From Nonomuraea antri (GTDB lineage: Bacteria; Actinomycetota; Actinomycetes; Streptosporangiales; Streptosporangiaceae): a stretch of DNA of 48,440 nucleotides. Below, piece by piece: positions 7,755 through 15,687 of this stretch. The notes beneath the pieces were generated by a model. That model was not told where the DNA came from. It saw only the letters and a program-made list of their open reading frames with translations, and made no database searches. Both the position numbers and the translations under genes were made by a program. The stretch covers positions 1 to 48,440 of the forward strand of contig NZ_JABCPZ010000058.1 in assembly GCF_013283785.1 (NCBI RefSeq), written 5' to 3'. How positions within the stretch are numbered: position 1 is the first letter of the stretch; each line of letters begins with the position of its first letter.

Positions 7755-8630
7755 ATGTATCACGATCTGCAGATAAACCGCCTGAGAGCTCTGGTGGCGG
7801 TGGTCGACCTGGGCGGCTTCCGGCGGGCCGCGGAGGCGTTGCACGTGACCCAGCCCGCCGTCAGCCAGCAGATCCGCCAGCTCGGCAACCTCATCAAGGG
7901 CCCCATCTTCGTCTCGACCGGCCGCGAGCTGAGGCTCAGCCCGCAGGGCGAGGAACTGCTCGGCTACGCCCGGCGCATCGTGGCGCTCAACGACGAGGCC
8001 GTCGACCGGTTCGTGCCGCCGCCCGGCAACGTGCGGGTGTCGATCGGCATCGGCGACCAGCTCGCCGAGGCGCTGCCGGACATCCTGCGCCTGCTGGCCA
8101 GGGGCATGCCGCACGCCCAGGTCAGCGTGCGCACCGGCCTGAGCGAATCGCTGGAGGGACAGGTGTCCACCGGCCAGCTCGACCTGGCGCTGCTGCTCCA
8201 GCCGCGCCCGCCGCGGCCCAGCACCGGCAACTACGAGCTCGGCCACATGCGCATGGACTGGTTCGGCCAGCCGGCGCACGGCGAGGGCGCCGCACTGCCG
8301 CTGACGCTGTTCACCGAGCCGTGCACGCTGCGCAGCCGCATCCTGGAGGCGTTCAACGCCTCCGACGTGCCCTGGCGGGTCGCCTACGAGGGCTCGGAAC
8401 TCGTCGGGTTACGCGCCGCGGCCAAGGCCGGGCTGGGCGTGGCCTGCCTGGTGGCCAACGGCGACGAGCTGTGGGGACTGCCCAGGACGGTCAGGTTCTC
8501 CCTGCCCGAGCCGCCCGGACCCATCCCGGTCACGATGGCCGTCTCCACCGGCTCCGCGACCCCCGGGTTCGTCAGGATCGCCAAGAAGGCCCTGCAGAAC
8601 GCGCTGCGCGGCTACCCGTTCGCCGATTGA
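7755..8630 (+). CDS. LysR-family transcriptional regulator
   Basis: LTTR of 291 aa, the usual length. The winged helix-turn-helix covers residues 5-65 (LRALVAVVDLGGFRRAAEAL, VTQPAVSQQIRQL). The periplasmic-binding-protein-like effector domain covers about 90-290. The start is set by GAGGG four bases upstream of ATG 7755. It sits between the TOMM operon and the minus-strand AmCP operon, with LTTR-like palindromic DNA at 7394-7422 and 7726-7741, so it probably controls itself and the divergent TOMM operon. Control of the AmCP operons is possible but not shown. The ligand is unknown. Confidence 0.92.
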   Translation: MYHDLQINRLRALVAVVDLGGFRRAAEALHVTQPAVSQQIRQLGNLIKGPIFVSTGRELRLSPQGEELLGYARRIVALNDEAVDRFVPPPGNVRVSIGIGDQLAEALPDILRLLARGMPHAQVSVRTGLSESLEGQVSTGQLDLALLLQPRPPRPSTGNYELGHMRMDWFGQPAHGEGAALPLTLFTEPCTLRSRILEAFNASDVPWRVAYEGSELVGLRAAAKAGLGVACLVANGDELWGLPRTVRFSLPEPPGPIPVTMAVSTGSATPGFVRIAKKALQNALRGYPFAD

Positions 8631-8652
8631 GGGGGTGCGGGATGACACGGCA

Positions 8653-8687
8653 AAAGCCGGGACCCGCCGCGAAGAGGTCCCGGCTTT
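8653..8687. terminator. Bidirectional terminator between LysR and cysN
   Basis: AAAGCCGGGACC (8653-8664) pairs perfectly with GGTCCCGGCTTT (8676-8687) over 12 bp with an 11-nt loop. The A-run and T-run flanks make it work in both directions, ending the plus-strand LysR and minus-strand cysN transcripts. Confidence 0.85.
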
Positions 8688-8701
8688 CTGGTGACCGGCC
8701 G

Positions 8702-9937
8702 TCAGCCGCTGATGACGCCGGCCGCTCGGGTGGCGCCGTCCGCCGGATCGATCAGCAGGCAGGCGCCGGTGGTGCGCGACTCGGCGTACGGGTCGATCGC
8801 CAGAGGCGTCGAGGTCCGCAACACCACCCGCGCGATCTCGTTGACCTTCAACTGCTCGGCCGCCGGCTCGCAGGTCAGGTCGTCCAGCCAGGGGCAGGGC
8901 TCGATCTCCTCGACCACGGCCTGCACCGTGCGCGTGCCGTGCTTGACCAGGATCCGCTCGCCCCGCGTCAGCGGCCGCTCGTGCAGGTGGCACGCGGTCG
9001 TGTCGAGGCGGGTGGTGAGCGTCGGCGCCGCGTTGGCCGGGACGATGAGGTCCCCGCGCGACACGTCCAGGTCGGCGTCGAGCGCGACGGCGACCGACTG
9101 GGGCGCCCAGGCCAGGGGCACCGGACGGCCCAGCACGTCGATCCCGGACACGGTCGCGCTGCGCCCGCTGGGCAGCACCGTGACCCGCTCGCCCGCGCGC
9201 AGCACGCCGCCCGCGATGCGCCCGGCGTAGGCGCGCCGGCCGGTGGACCTGATGACGTACTGCACCGGCAGCCGCATCGGAGCGCGCGCCGGATCCTCGA
9301 CCGTGCGCACGGTCTCCAGCAGCTCCAGGACGGTCGGGCCGCCGTACCAGTCCATGTTCGGCGAGGGCACCGCCACGTTGTCGCCGGTGAGCGCGGAGAC
9401 CGGGATGGCGGTCACCTCGTCGACGCCCAGACCCGCCGCCAGCGCCGTGAACTGCCCGGCGATCTCGGCGAAGGCGTCCTCGGAGAAGTCCACCAGGTCC
9501 ATCTTGTTGACCGCGAGCACCACGTGCGGGACCCGCAGCAGCGCGGCCACGGCCGCGTGCCGCCTGGTCTGCGCGCTGATGCCCTTGCGCGCGTCCACCA
9601 GCAGCAGCACCAGCTCGACCCCGGACGCGCCGGTGACCATGTTGCGCGTGTACTGCACGTGCCCCGGCGTGTCGGCCAGGATGAAGCGCCGGCGCGGCGT
9701 GGCGAAGTAGCGGTAGGCCACGTCGATGGTGATGCCCTGCTCGCGCTCGGCCCGCAGGCCGTCGGTGAGCAGCGCGAGCGCCGCCCCCTCGTGGCCCTGC
9801 TTGCGCGAGGCCAGCTCGACCGCCTCCAGCTGGTCGGCCAGCACCGTCTTGGTGTCGTACAGCAGCCGCCCCACCAGCGTGGACTTACCGTCGTCCACCG
9901 AACCGGCGGTGGCGAAGCGCAGGAGCGTCGTCTCCAT
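8702..9937 (-). CDS. cysN: Sulfate adenylyltransferase large subunit (GTPase)
   Basis: CysN, 411 aa, the GTP-hydrolysing subunit that drives ATP sulfurylase. Visible motifs are the P-loop GSVDDGKST, the switch DTPGHVQYTRNM and the guanine-specificity NKMDLV. EF-Tu-like beta-barrel domains fill the C-terminal half. The length fits CysN alone: there is no fused APS kinase (CysC) domain. The ATG at 9937 overlaps the cysD stop by one base (TGATG); a longer frame to 10162 runs inside cysD and is rejected. As last gene of the minus operon behind a sulfotransferase, it likely supplies APS for PAPS. The APS kinase must come from elsewhere in the genome. Confidence 0.95.
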   Translation of the reverse strand: METTLLRFATAGSVDDGKSTLVGRLLYDTKTVLADQLEAVELASRKQGHEGAALALLTDGLRAEREQGITIDVAYRYFATPRRRFILADTPGHVQYTRNMVTGASGVELVLLLVDARKGISAQTRRHAAVAALLRVPHVVLAVNKMDLVDFSEDAFAEIAGQFTALAAGLGVDEVTAIPVSALTGDNVAVPSPNMDWYGGPTVLELLETVRTVEDPARAPMRLPVQYVIRSTGRRAYAGRIAGGVLRAGERVTVLPSGRSATVSGIDVLGRPVPLAWAPQSVAVALDADLDVSRGDLIVPANAAPTLTTRLDTTACHLHERPLTRGERILVKHGTRTVQAVVEEIEPCPWLDDLTCEPAAEQLKVNEIARVVLRTSTPLAIDPYAESRTTGACLLIDPADGATRAAGVISG

Positions 9938-10854
9938 CAGAAGTACCCCTCCCGCTTGCGGTCCTCCATGGCCGCCTCGGAGGCACGGTCGTCGGCGCGG
10001 GTCGCGCCCCGCTCCGTCACCCTCGACGCCGTGATCTCCTCGATGACCTCGTCGATCGTGGTCGCCGCCGAGTCCACCGCGCCGGTGCAGGACATGTCGC
10101 CGACCGTGCGGTAACGCACCAGCCGCCGGTGCACCTTCTCGGTCGGCCGCGGGCCGCCCCACGAGCCGGGCGCCAGCAGCATGCCGCGCCGCTCGAAGAC
10201 GTCACGCTCGTGGGCGTAGTAGATCGACGGCAGCTCGATCTCCTCCCTGGCGATGTACTGCCAGACGTCGAGCTCGGTCCAGTTCGACAGCGGGAAGACC
10301 CGGACGTGCTCGCCCGGCATGATCCTGCCGTTGTACAGGTCCCACAACTCGGGCCGCTGACGCCGCGGGTCCCACGCGCCGAACTCGTCGCGCGGCGAGA
10401 ACACCCGCTCCTTGGCCCGCGCCTTCTCCTCGTCCCTGCGCCCGCCGCCGAAGACCGCGTCGAAGGGGCCGGCCGTGATGGCGTCGAGCAGCGGGCCGGT
10501 CTGGAGCTGGTTGCGCGAGCCGCCCGGCCGCTCCACCAGCTCGCCCCGGTCGATGTAGTCCTGCACCGAGGCCACGCGCAGGCGCAGCCGGTTCGCGGCC
10601 ACGATCCGGTCCCGGTAGCCGATGACCTCCGGGAAGTTGTGCCCGGTGTCGACGTGCAGCAGCGGGAACGGGAGCGGGGCCGGGGCGAACGCCTTCAGCG
10701 CCAGGTGCAGCATGACGGCCGAGTCCTTGCCGCCGGAGAACAGCAGCACGGGCCGTTCGAACTCGCCCATGGTCTCTCTGATGATGTGCGCGGCCTCCGC
10801 CTCCAGCGTGTCCAGATGGGACAGCAGGTGGAGCCCTTCGGTAGTGATCGTCAC
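9937..10854 (-). CDS. cysD: Sulfate adenylyltransferase small subunit
   Basis: CysD, 305 aa, the N-type ATP pyrophosphatase subunit that makes adenosine 5'-phosphosulfate. The PP-loop SGGKDSAVML lies at about residues 40-50. LLHVDTGHNFPEV and the GGRRDEEKARAKER region are the usual CysD signatures. The start is GTG at 10854, giving a GTGA overlap with the stop of the upstream LysZ-LysK gene, so translation is coupled. Location in an operon with a sulfotransferase, rather than with cysC/cysH or sulfate transport genes, points to dedicated sulfate activation for a natural product. Housekeeping use cannot be excluded. Confidence 0.95.
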   Translation of the reverse strand: MTITTEGLHLLSHLDTLEAEAAHIIRETMGEFERPVLLFSGGKDSAVMLHLALKAFAPAPLPFPLLHVDTGHNFPEVIGYRDRIVAANRLRLRVASVQDYIDRGELVERPGGSRNQLQTGPLLDAITAGPFDAVFGGGRRDEEKARAKERVFSPRDEFGAWDPRRQRPELWDLYNGRIMPGEHVRVFPLSNWTELDVWQYIAREEIELPSIYYAHERDVFERRGMLLAPGSWGGPRPTEKVHRRLVRYRTVGDMSCTGAVDSAATTIDEVIEEITASRVTERGATRADDRASEAAMEDRKREGYF

Positions 10855-12719
10855 GGTGTCGTCCTCTCTCGTTCCCTCACCCAGCTCGTGACCGCCCTGG
10901 TGAGCACGTCTTTGGCGCGCCTGAACTCCGCGGCCCCGAGCCGTTCCTCCGGGGTGTGATCGAGCGCGGCGTCACCCGGGCCGTAGGCCACCATGGGCAC
11001 GTCCGCCCAGGTCGTGGCCAGGGTGTTCATGTCGCTGCTGCCCTTCTTGGCCAGGAAGCGCGGCGTCGCGCCGGCCTCGCGGAAGGCCCGCGAGAACGCC
11101 TTCACCAAGGGGCTTTTCCTGGGCGTGATCACACCGGGAGTCGCTCGAAGCACCTCCACGCCCACCGCCTCGGCGACCTGCCGCACCAGCGCGACCAGGT
11201 CCTCGACCGGCGTCTCCTGCGGCACACGTACATCGAAGACCGCCTCTCCCTGCTGCAGATGTCCGGCGTTGACCGCGTGGATGCCGAGCACGGCCAGCAT
11301 GGCGTTGGGCGAGGCGGCGGCGATCTCGTCGCGCAGCCGGCCCAGCACGTGCACCATGCGGTCGGCCGCGGTGACGACGCCGTGGCCGGCGGTGTGGCCG
11401 ACCGGCTCGCTGACGCTCAGCCGTACCTTGAGCAGGCCGTAGTAGCCGATCGTCAGCGCCTCGGCGCCGCTCGGCTCGCCGATGATGACGGCGTCGGCCG
11501 GGTAGTGGTCCCGGACGAAGAACGCGCCGCGCGCGGTGCACTCCTCCTCGACCGCGCCGATGACGCGGATCTGCGCGTGCGCGGGCACGTCCATCTCCGC
11601 CAGCGTCTCCAGGAAGGCCACCAGGCTGCCCTTGGCGTCCACGCTGCCGCGGGCCCACAACGTCTCGCCCTCCCACCGGGCCGGCCAGCGATGCGGGACG
11701 GTGTCCAGGTGGCCCAGCATGAGCAGCCGCTCGGGGCCGGTGCCCCGGGTGGCGACCAGGTTGCCCGCCGCGTCGACCTGGGCGTGGATGCCGTGTTCCG
11801 TGCACCAGTCGACCAGGAACTCCGCCAGCTCCCGCTCGTCGCAGGAGACCGAGGAGATCTCCACCACCCGCGACAGCAGCGACAGGTCGGCGGCCGGGGC
11901 CGGCGCCCGCCAGAACCGGGTGCCGGAGGCGGGGGAGAGCATGTGCGGGCCGGTGATGGCCACGTCGGCGGCGCCGTTCATGGCGATCTCGGCCGCCCGC
12001 ACCTTCTGGCGCATCCGGCCGCGCGCGTACTCCTGGCCCTCGCCCCGGTGGATGTGCGGGATGCCGCTGCCCGGGTCGGACGGGTCGGACAGCAGCCCGG
12101 CCGTGCCGGTGACCAGCCGCAGATGGTCGGCGTCGAGCGCGTTGGCCACCTCGGCGGCCAGCACGTCGGCGTCCACGTTCAGCGCCGAGCCGCCGGCCTC
12201 GTCGGCCACCGGCGGCGACAGGCAGACCACGTCGAACACCTCCAGCAGCTGGCCGAGGCTGTCGGCGTCCACCGAGCTGACCCGGCCGGCGCGGTGGTCG
12301 CGCACCACGCTCGGCCGGCCGTCGAGCTCGGCCCGCACCGGCGGGTTGGCCTGGGCCGACACCAGCGCCCCGGTCTGCGCGACCGCGGTGAACACCCGCA
12401 GCCCGCGCTCCGACAGCGCCTGGCGCACCCGCGGCAGCGTCACCCGCTCGTAGGCGGCCACGATGTGCGGCATCTCCTCAGGCGGGCAGTAACGCACCTC
12501 GTCGCCGCGCATCCGCATGGTCCGCATGGGCCGGCCGATGTCGGCGTAGTGCCTGGCGATCCCGGCCGCGCCGCCCGCCACGAGCAGCAGCCGCGCGCCC
12601 CGGGCCCGCAGGTTGGCCAGCTCGTCGAAGACCCCGTCGTGGGCCAGGCTGGCGCTTCCGATCTTGATGACGTACAGGGCCGCCGTGCGGGTGCTGGCGA
12701 CGTGTCCGAGCACGGACAT
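10851..12719 (-). CDS. LysZ-LysK fusion: AmCP-substrate kinase plus releasing metallopeptidase
   Basis: Protein of 622 aa joining two lysine/arginine carrier-pathway enzymes. Residues 1-262 are an amino-acid kinase of the LysZ/ArgB type (KIGSASLAHDG start, LLLVAGGAAGI, SALNVDADVLA, RMRQKVRAAEIA) that would phosphorylate the carboxylate of LysW-bound substrate. Residues 270-622 are an M20 peptidase of the LysK type (MLGHLDTVPH, GSVDAKG, GAVEEECTARG, IIGEPSG, KKGSSDMNTLA, GDAALDHTPEE), carrying the dizinc ligands, that would cleave product from LysW. ATG 12719 follows GAGGAG by 7 nt. First and last carrier-bound steps are thus on one chain. The longer frame to 13286 is inside the SDR gene and is rejected. 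Confidence 0.9.
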   Translation of the reverse strand: MSVLGHVASTRTAALYVIKIGSASLAHDGVFDELANLRARGARLLLVAGGAAGIARHYADIGRPMRTMRMRGDEVRYCPPEEMPHIVAAYERVTLPRVRQALSERGLRVFTAVAQTGALVSAQANPPVRAELDGRPSVVRDHRAGRVSSVDADSLGQLLEVFDVVCLSPPVADEAGGSALNVDADVLAAEVANALDADHLRLVTGTAGLLSDPSDPGSGIPHIHRGEGQEYARGRMRQKVRAAEIAMNGAADVAITGPHMLSPASGTRFWRAPAPAADLSLLSRVVEISSVSCDERELAEFLVDWCTEHGIHAQVDAAGNLVATRGTGPERLLMLGHLDTVPHRWPARWEGETLWARGSVDAKGSLVAFLETLAEMDVPAHAQIRVIGAVEEECTARGAFFVRDHYPADAVIIGEPSGAEALTIGYYGLLKVRLSVSEPVGHTAGHGVVTAADRMVHVLGRLRDEIAAASPNAMLAVLGIHAVNAGHLQQGEAVFDVRVPQETPVEDLVALVRQVAEAVGVEVLRATPGVITPRKSPLVKAFSRAFREAGATPRFLAKKGSSDMNTLATTWADVPMVAYGPGDAALDHTPEERLGAAEFRRAKDVLTRAVTSWVRERERTTP

Positions 12720-12733
12720 GCTTCGGCTCCTCT

Positions 12734-13504
12734 TCAACTGATCCCACGGGTGTTGCCGCCGTCGGCCAGCAGCACCGTGCCGGTCACGTACGAGGCCTGG
12801 TCGCTGGCGAGGAAGGCGGCCAGCGCGCCGAAGTCGGCGGCGTTCCCGACCCGGCCGAGCGGGATGCGCTCGGCCACCCGGGCCAGCTCGGCCTCCACGT
12901 CGTCGCCGAACTGCACGTCCAGGATGGGGGTGCGGTGGAAGCCCGGCGCCAGCACGTTGACGGTGACTCCGCTCGCGCCGAGCGCGTGCACCAGCCCCTT
13001 CATGTAGCCCAGCAGCCCGAGCCTGGCCACCGACGACAGCCCGCTCTCCGGGTGCGGCTGGCGCACCGACTCCGAGGCCATCATGATGACGCGGCCCCAG
13101 CCGCCCTCCCTGATGATGGGCAGGGCGGCGAGCGTGAGGCTGATGTGCGGCAGCAGGTTGCCGTCGATGGCCGCGCGGTAGTCGGCCACGCCGAACGCGT
13201 CCACCGGGCCGAACGGCACGCCGCCGGTGTTGGTGACGAGGATGTCGATGCCGCCGAAGTGGTTGGCGGTGCGGTCCACCCAGCACGCCGCGGCCTGCTC
13301 GTCGCGCAGGTCCACCGGGATGCTCAGCACGTCCGCCTCGCCCATCGCGTTGACCTCGACGTGCGCCTTGGCCAGCTTGTCCGGGTCACGGCCGCAGATG
13401 GACAGCGTCGCGCCCTCGGCCGCCAGCGCCTTGGCCACGGCCAGGCCGAGCCCGCTGCTGGAGGCCGCCACCATGGCGACGCGGCCCGTCAGGCCCAGAT
13501 CCAT
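12734..13504 (-). CDS. Short-chain dehydrogenase/reductase of the divergent SxxxR group
   Basis: SDR-fold protein of 256 aa. The Rossmann start is GRVAMVAASSSGLG (residues 8-20), and NTGG at 92-95 replaces the usual NAG. The expected catalytic YxxxK is S157-S-V-A-R161, so both Tyr and Lys are missing. This change is typical of an SDR subgroup I recall that also has the AASSSGLG start, so it is a family trait rather than decay. It could reduce the ketone left by transketolase on the carrier-bound chain, or act non-classically. It overlaps the sulfotransferase stop by 16 bp, and 14 bp separate it from the LysZ-LysK start. Confidence 0.85.
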   Translation of the reverse strand: MDLGLTGRVAMVAASSSGLGLAVAKALAAEGATLSICGRDPDKLAKAHVEVNAMGEADVLSIPVDLRDEQAAACWVDRTANHFGGIDILVTNTGGVPFGPVDAFGVADYRAAIDGNLLPHISLTLAALPIIREGGWGRVIMMASESVRQPHPESGLSSVARLGLLGYMKGLVHALGASGVTVNVLAPGFHRTPILDVQFGDDVEAELARVAERIPLGRVGNAADFGALAAFLASDQASYVTGTVLLADGGNTRGIS

Positions 13505-14442
13505 TTCCTGGCCTCCTTGACGGGCTTGATCGGCAGCAGCGGGTAGCCGTAGCGCACCAGCAGCGGCAGCGCCGGGCCGGTGGCCTCGGCGATCTCGCGC
13601 GAGGTCAGGCCCTCGCGCCAGCGCTCGTCGGCGCGGATCACGGCCCGGCCGGTCGAGAGCCGGTCCGGGTTGCCGGTGACCGTGTGGTTGCGGCCGAGCA
13701 CGACCCCGCCCGACTCGTCCACCGGGGGCTCGCCGTCCAGGCCGGCGAAGCGCATGACCTCCGTCACCACCGCGCGCGGGTCGCGGCACAGGTCCTCGTG
13801 CCTGACGCGCAGGTAGCGGCCGGGGAAGGCGCGGCCGATCAGCTCGGAGGCGAGGTTGAACGCGCTCCAGTAGCCGCTGCTGCGGGCCGGGCTCATCGGG
13901 TCGATGTAGTCCTTGGCCCGCTTGTAGGAGTAGGCGGTCGGGCGCGGATCGCGGACCACGTGCAGCACCCGGACGTCGAGGTCGGAGCGCCCCAGCAGGG
14001 CGGCCGCCTCGGCCGGGTACTTCGAGCCGTCCACGATCAGGCGCTCGCCGCCCAGCCCGGCCAGCCTGCGGTAGACCGCGGCGGTCCGCCCGACGGTCGC
14101 GTCCAGCCCGGCGGCGCGCTCGGTGGCGCCGCGCGACTCGGCCAGCCTGGCCCGCACGTGCCTGGTGCGCAGCAGCGCGTGCTGCGCGCGGACCATCCGC
14201 CTGGCCGTCTCGTGCCTGCCGTCGCCGCCGGCGGCCAGCACCCGCGACCACAGCGCGCACTTGGTGACCTCGGCGCCGCAGCCGCAGGTGGAGTTGGTGC
14301 CGGCCTTCAGCACCCCGTTGTGCCACAGGTAGTGCAGCTCACCGGCGTGCAGGACGCCGGGCAGCTCGCCCAGCACGTTGCCGAGCAGGGTGCTGCCGCT
14401 GCGCATCCAGCCGGTGATGTACAGGACCTTGGGCTCAGCCAT
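13489..14442 (-). CDS. PAPS-dependent sulfotransferase
   Basis: Sulfotransferase of 317 aa. The 5'-phosphosulfate loop GWMRSGSTLLG is at residues 11-21. The 3'-phosphate site is near VLHVVRDPRPTAYSYKRA. A CGCG motif with further Cys lies at about 52-60. Full family length, with no truncation. ATG 14442 overlaps the encapsulin-like gene by 8 bp, and its own stop overlaps the SDR. With CysD/CysN in the same operon, sulfate donor and transfer are co-expressed. In vazabitide/azinomycin biosynthesis a sulfate ester is the leaving group for aziridine closure (known for that family). Acting on a LysW-bound hydroxy amino acid here is inference. Confidence 0.92.
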   Translation of the reverse strand: MAEPKVLYITGWMRSGSTLLGNVLGELPGVLHAGELHYLWHNGVLKAGTNSTCGCGAEVTKCALWSRVLAAGGDGRHETARRMVRAQHALLRTRHVRARLAESRGATERAAGLDATVGRTAAVYRRLAGLGGERLIVDGSKYPAEAAALLGRSDLDVRVLHVVRDPRPTAYSYKRAKDYIDPMSPARSSGYWSAFNLASELIGRAFPGRYLRVRHEDLCRDPRAVVTEVMRFAGLDGEPPVDESGGVVLGRNHTVTGNPDRLSTGRAVIRADERWREGLTSREIAEATGPALPLLVRYGYPLLPIKPVKEARKWIWA

Positions 14443-15262
14443 GCTCGCCGCCCCAGGCCAGCGTCATCAGGTGTTGCGGCAGCCGGACCGCCAGGCCCAC
14501 CCGGGAGGTGGCCGTGACCTGGTCGCCGTCGCGCGTGATGTCGGCCACGCCGGGCAGCAGCAGCGTCGCCGCGGCGCTGAAGTCGCCGAGCAGCAGCCGG
14601 TCGCTGGGGATCATGCGGGTCCGCGACACCTTGACGCCGGCCCCGGCCAGCCTGGCCAGCGCGCCCAGGCGCACCAGCTCCCAGTAGACCGACGGGTGCG
14701 CGACGATGCCGTCGCAGGAGCCGCCGGTCTCCTCGACCCGGGCGGCGGCCCAGGTCACGGCCTCCTCCAGGGTCCGGCCGGTACGCGCGTGCCGCATCCC
14801 GGGCTGGGACAGCAGGCCGGTGATCGCGCCGTCGGCGGTGCCGTGCAGCAGCGACTCGTTCTCCACGACCGAGAGCCTGACCAGCACCCGGAAGTCGATG
14901 TACTGGGCGAGCAGCTGGGGGTCGTCGAGCAGGCCGTCGGGGATGGGCATCGTGACGCTGAGATCGGTCATCCGCGCCTGGGCCAGGCGCGGTGCGAAGG
15001 CCGCCTCCGGGGTGGCCGCGTAGGAGTTGCCGACCTCGCCGAGCTCGCCCTTCGGCGGCTCGTACACGAACGTGTACGGCTCGTCGGGCACGTCGGCGGT
15101 GCGCAGCAGGTGACGTACCGCGTAGCGAGGACGGGTGGCGAACAGCGGGAACGCCGCGGGCAGGTGGGTGCGGAAGGGCACCGACGTGGTCTCCTCGGTC
15201 ACGGCCGCGGCGAACAGCTCGCCCGGAGTGGCCTCGGTCCCGCGTTCGGAAGTCGTCAGCAT
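14435..15262 (-). CDS. HK97-fold encapsulin-like shell protein (probable family 3)
   Basis: Protein of 275 aa with the sequence plan of an HK97 phage capsid/encapsulin protomer. An N-terminal arm covers 1-54. The E-loop-like stretch is about 57-92. A spine/P-domain segment (LSVTMPIPDGLLDDPQLLAQ, residues 101-120) is followed by ENESLLHG (134-141). A-domain strands read CDGIVAHPSVYWELV (183-197) and DRLLLGDFSAAATLL (221-235). The C-terminus (251-268) resembles the closing beta strands. No phage genes (terminase, portal, protease, tail) are near. ATG 15262 with GGAAAG upstream is preferred; a TTG at 15298 would add 12 residues. It is the first gene of the sulfotransferase/SDR/LysZ-LysK/CysDN operon, the setting described for natural-product (family 3) encapsulins. 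No cargo-loading peptide could be identified. Confidence 0.8.
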   Translation of the reverse strand: MLTTSERGTEATPGELFAAAVTEETTSVPFRTHLPAAFPLFATRPRYAVRHLLRTADVPDEPYTFVYEPPKGELGEVGNSYAATPEAAFAPRLAQARMTDLSVTMPIPDGLLDDPQLLAQYIDFRVLVRLSVVENESLLHGTADGAITGLLSQPGMRHARTGRTLEEAVTWAAARVEETGGSCDGIVAHPSVYWELVRLGALARLAGAGVKVSRTRMIPSDRLLLGDFSAAATLLLPGVADITRDGDQVTATSRVGLAVRLPQHLMTLAWGGEHG

Positions 15263-15499
15263 GGGGGCTCGCTTTCCATGTGAATAATTGATTACCAAGG
15301 CGAGCGTAAGCGGCGGAACAGATTAAATTACGGCCCCCGGCAGAAGCTCTTCTTATGCTCTGACCTGCACACGATTATTGATGTTCGGCGATAAGCGCCC
15401 CTGCTCACAGTGAACAGCAGCTTTTGTTGGAGATATCACCGGCCGCCGGGTTACGGTCTCCATGAAATGCAGTGGACCAATTGTGGAAGGGGCGACCTG
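15263..15499. promoter_or_regulatory. Divergent control region of the two AmCP operons
   Basis: This 237-bp region is clearly more AT-rich than its surroundings and carries the start signals of both operons. Two related AT-rich blocks, GAATAATTGATTACC (15282-15296) and CGATTATTGATGTTC (15372-15386), share the core WTTGAT. The nested palindrome TCACAGTGA (15405-15413) lies within CTGCT/AGCAG arms (15401-15420). I cannot place -10/-35 boxes with confidence. Confidence 0.45.
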
Positions 15500-15685
15500 A
15501 TGCAGAAGGTGATGGAAGCGGCGGCCGAGTGCCCGGAGTGCGCGGCCACGGTGCCGTTCGAGTCGGACGCGCGCCCAGGCGAGATCATCGAGTGCCAGGA
15601 CTGCTCGATCGAGTTGGAGATCGACTCGATCGAGCCCCCGGCGCTCACTCTCGCGCCCGAGGTCGAGGAAGACTGGGGCGAGTAA
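15500..15685 (+). CDS. lysW: LysW-type amino-group carrier protein
   Basis: Acidic carrier protein of 61 aa. A zinc ribbon is formed by C11/C14 (CPEC) and C32/C35 (CQDC). The protein ends in EDWGE, the LysW/ArgW hallmark whose terminal Glu61 forms an isopeptide bond with the substrate amino group. ATG 15500 follows GGAAGGGG. LysX starts 2 bp after its stop. In Thermus and archaea this carrier serves lysine or arginine synthesis; in actinomycetes with full standard arginine and diaminopimelate routes it is a mark of AmCP natural products. Here it heads an operon with LysX, LysY and transketolase, so the secondary role is favoured. Confidence 0.96.
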   Translation: MQKVMEAAAECPECAATVPFESDARPGEIIECQDCSIELEIDSIEPPALTLAPEVEEDWGE

Positions 15686-15687
15686 CG

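Noticed and set aside
7658..10114. Long plus-strand open frame of over 800 codons across cysN
   Set aside because: It begins in the terminator region and runs antisense to cysN, with low-complexity Arg/Gly/Ala/His translation; a high-GC shadow of the real minus-strand gene.
12720..13286. Extension of the LysZ-LysK gene upstream to 13286
   Set aside because: It lies inside the SDR gene in another frame; ATG 12719 has GAGGAG and matches the kinase N-terminus.
14435..15262. Prophage remnant explanation for the capsid-like protein
   Set aside because: No terminase, portal, protease, tail, integrase or attachment site is nearby and the gene is tightly packed in a metabolic operon.
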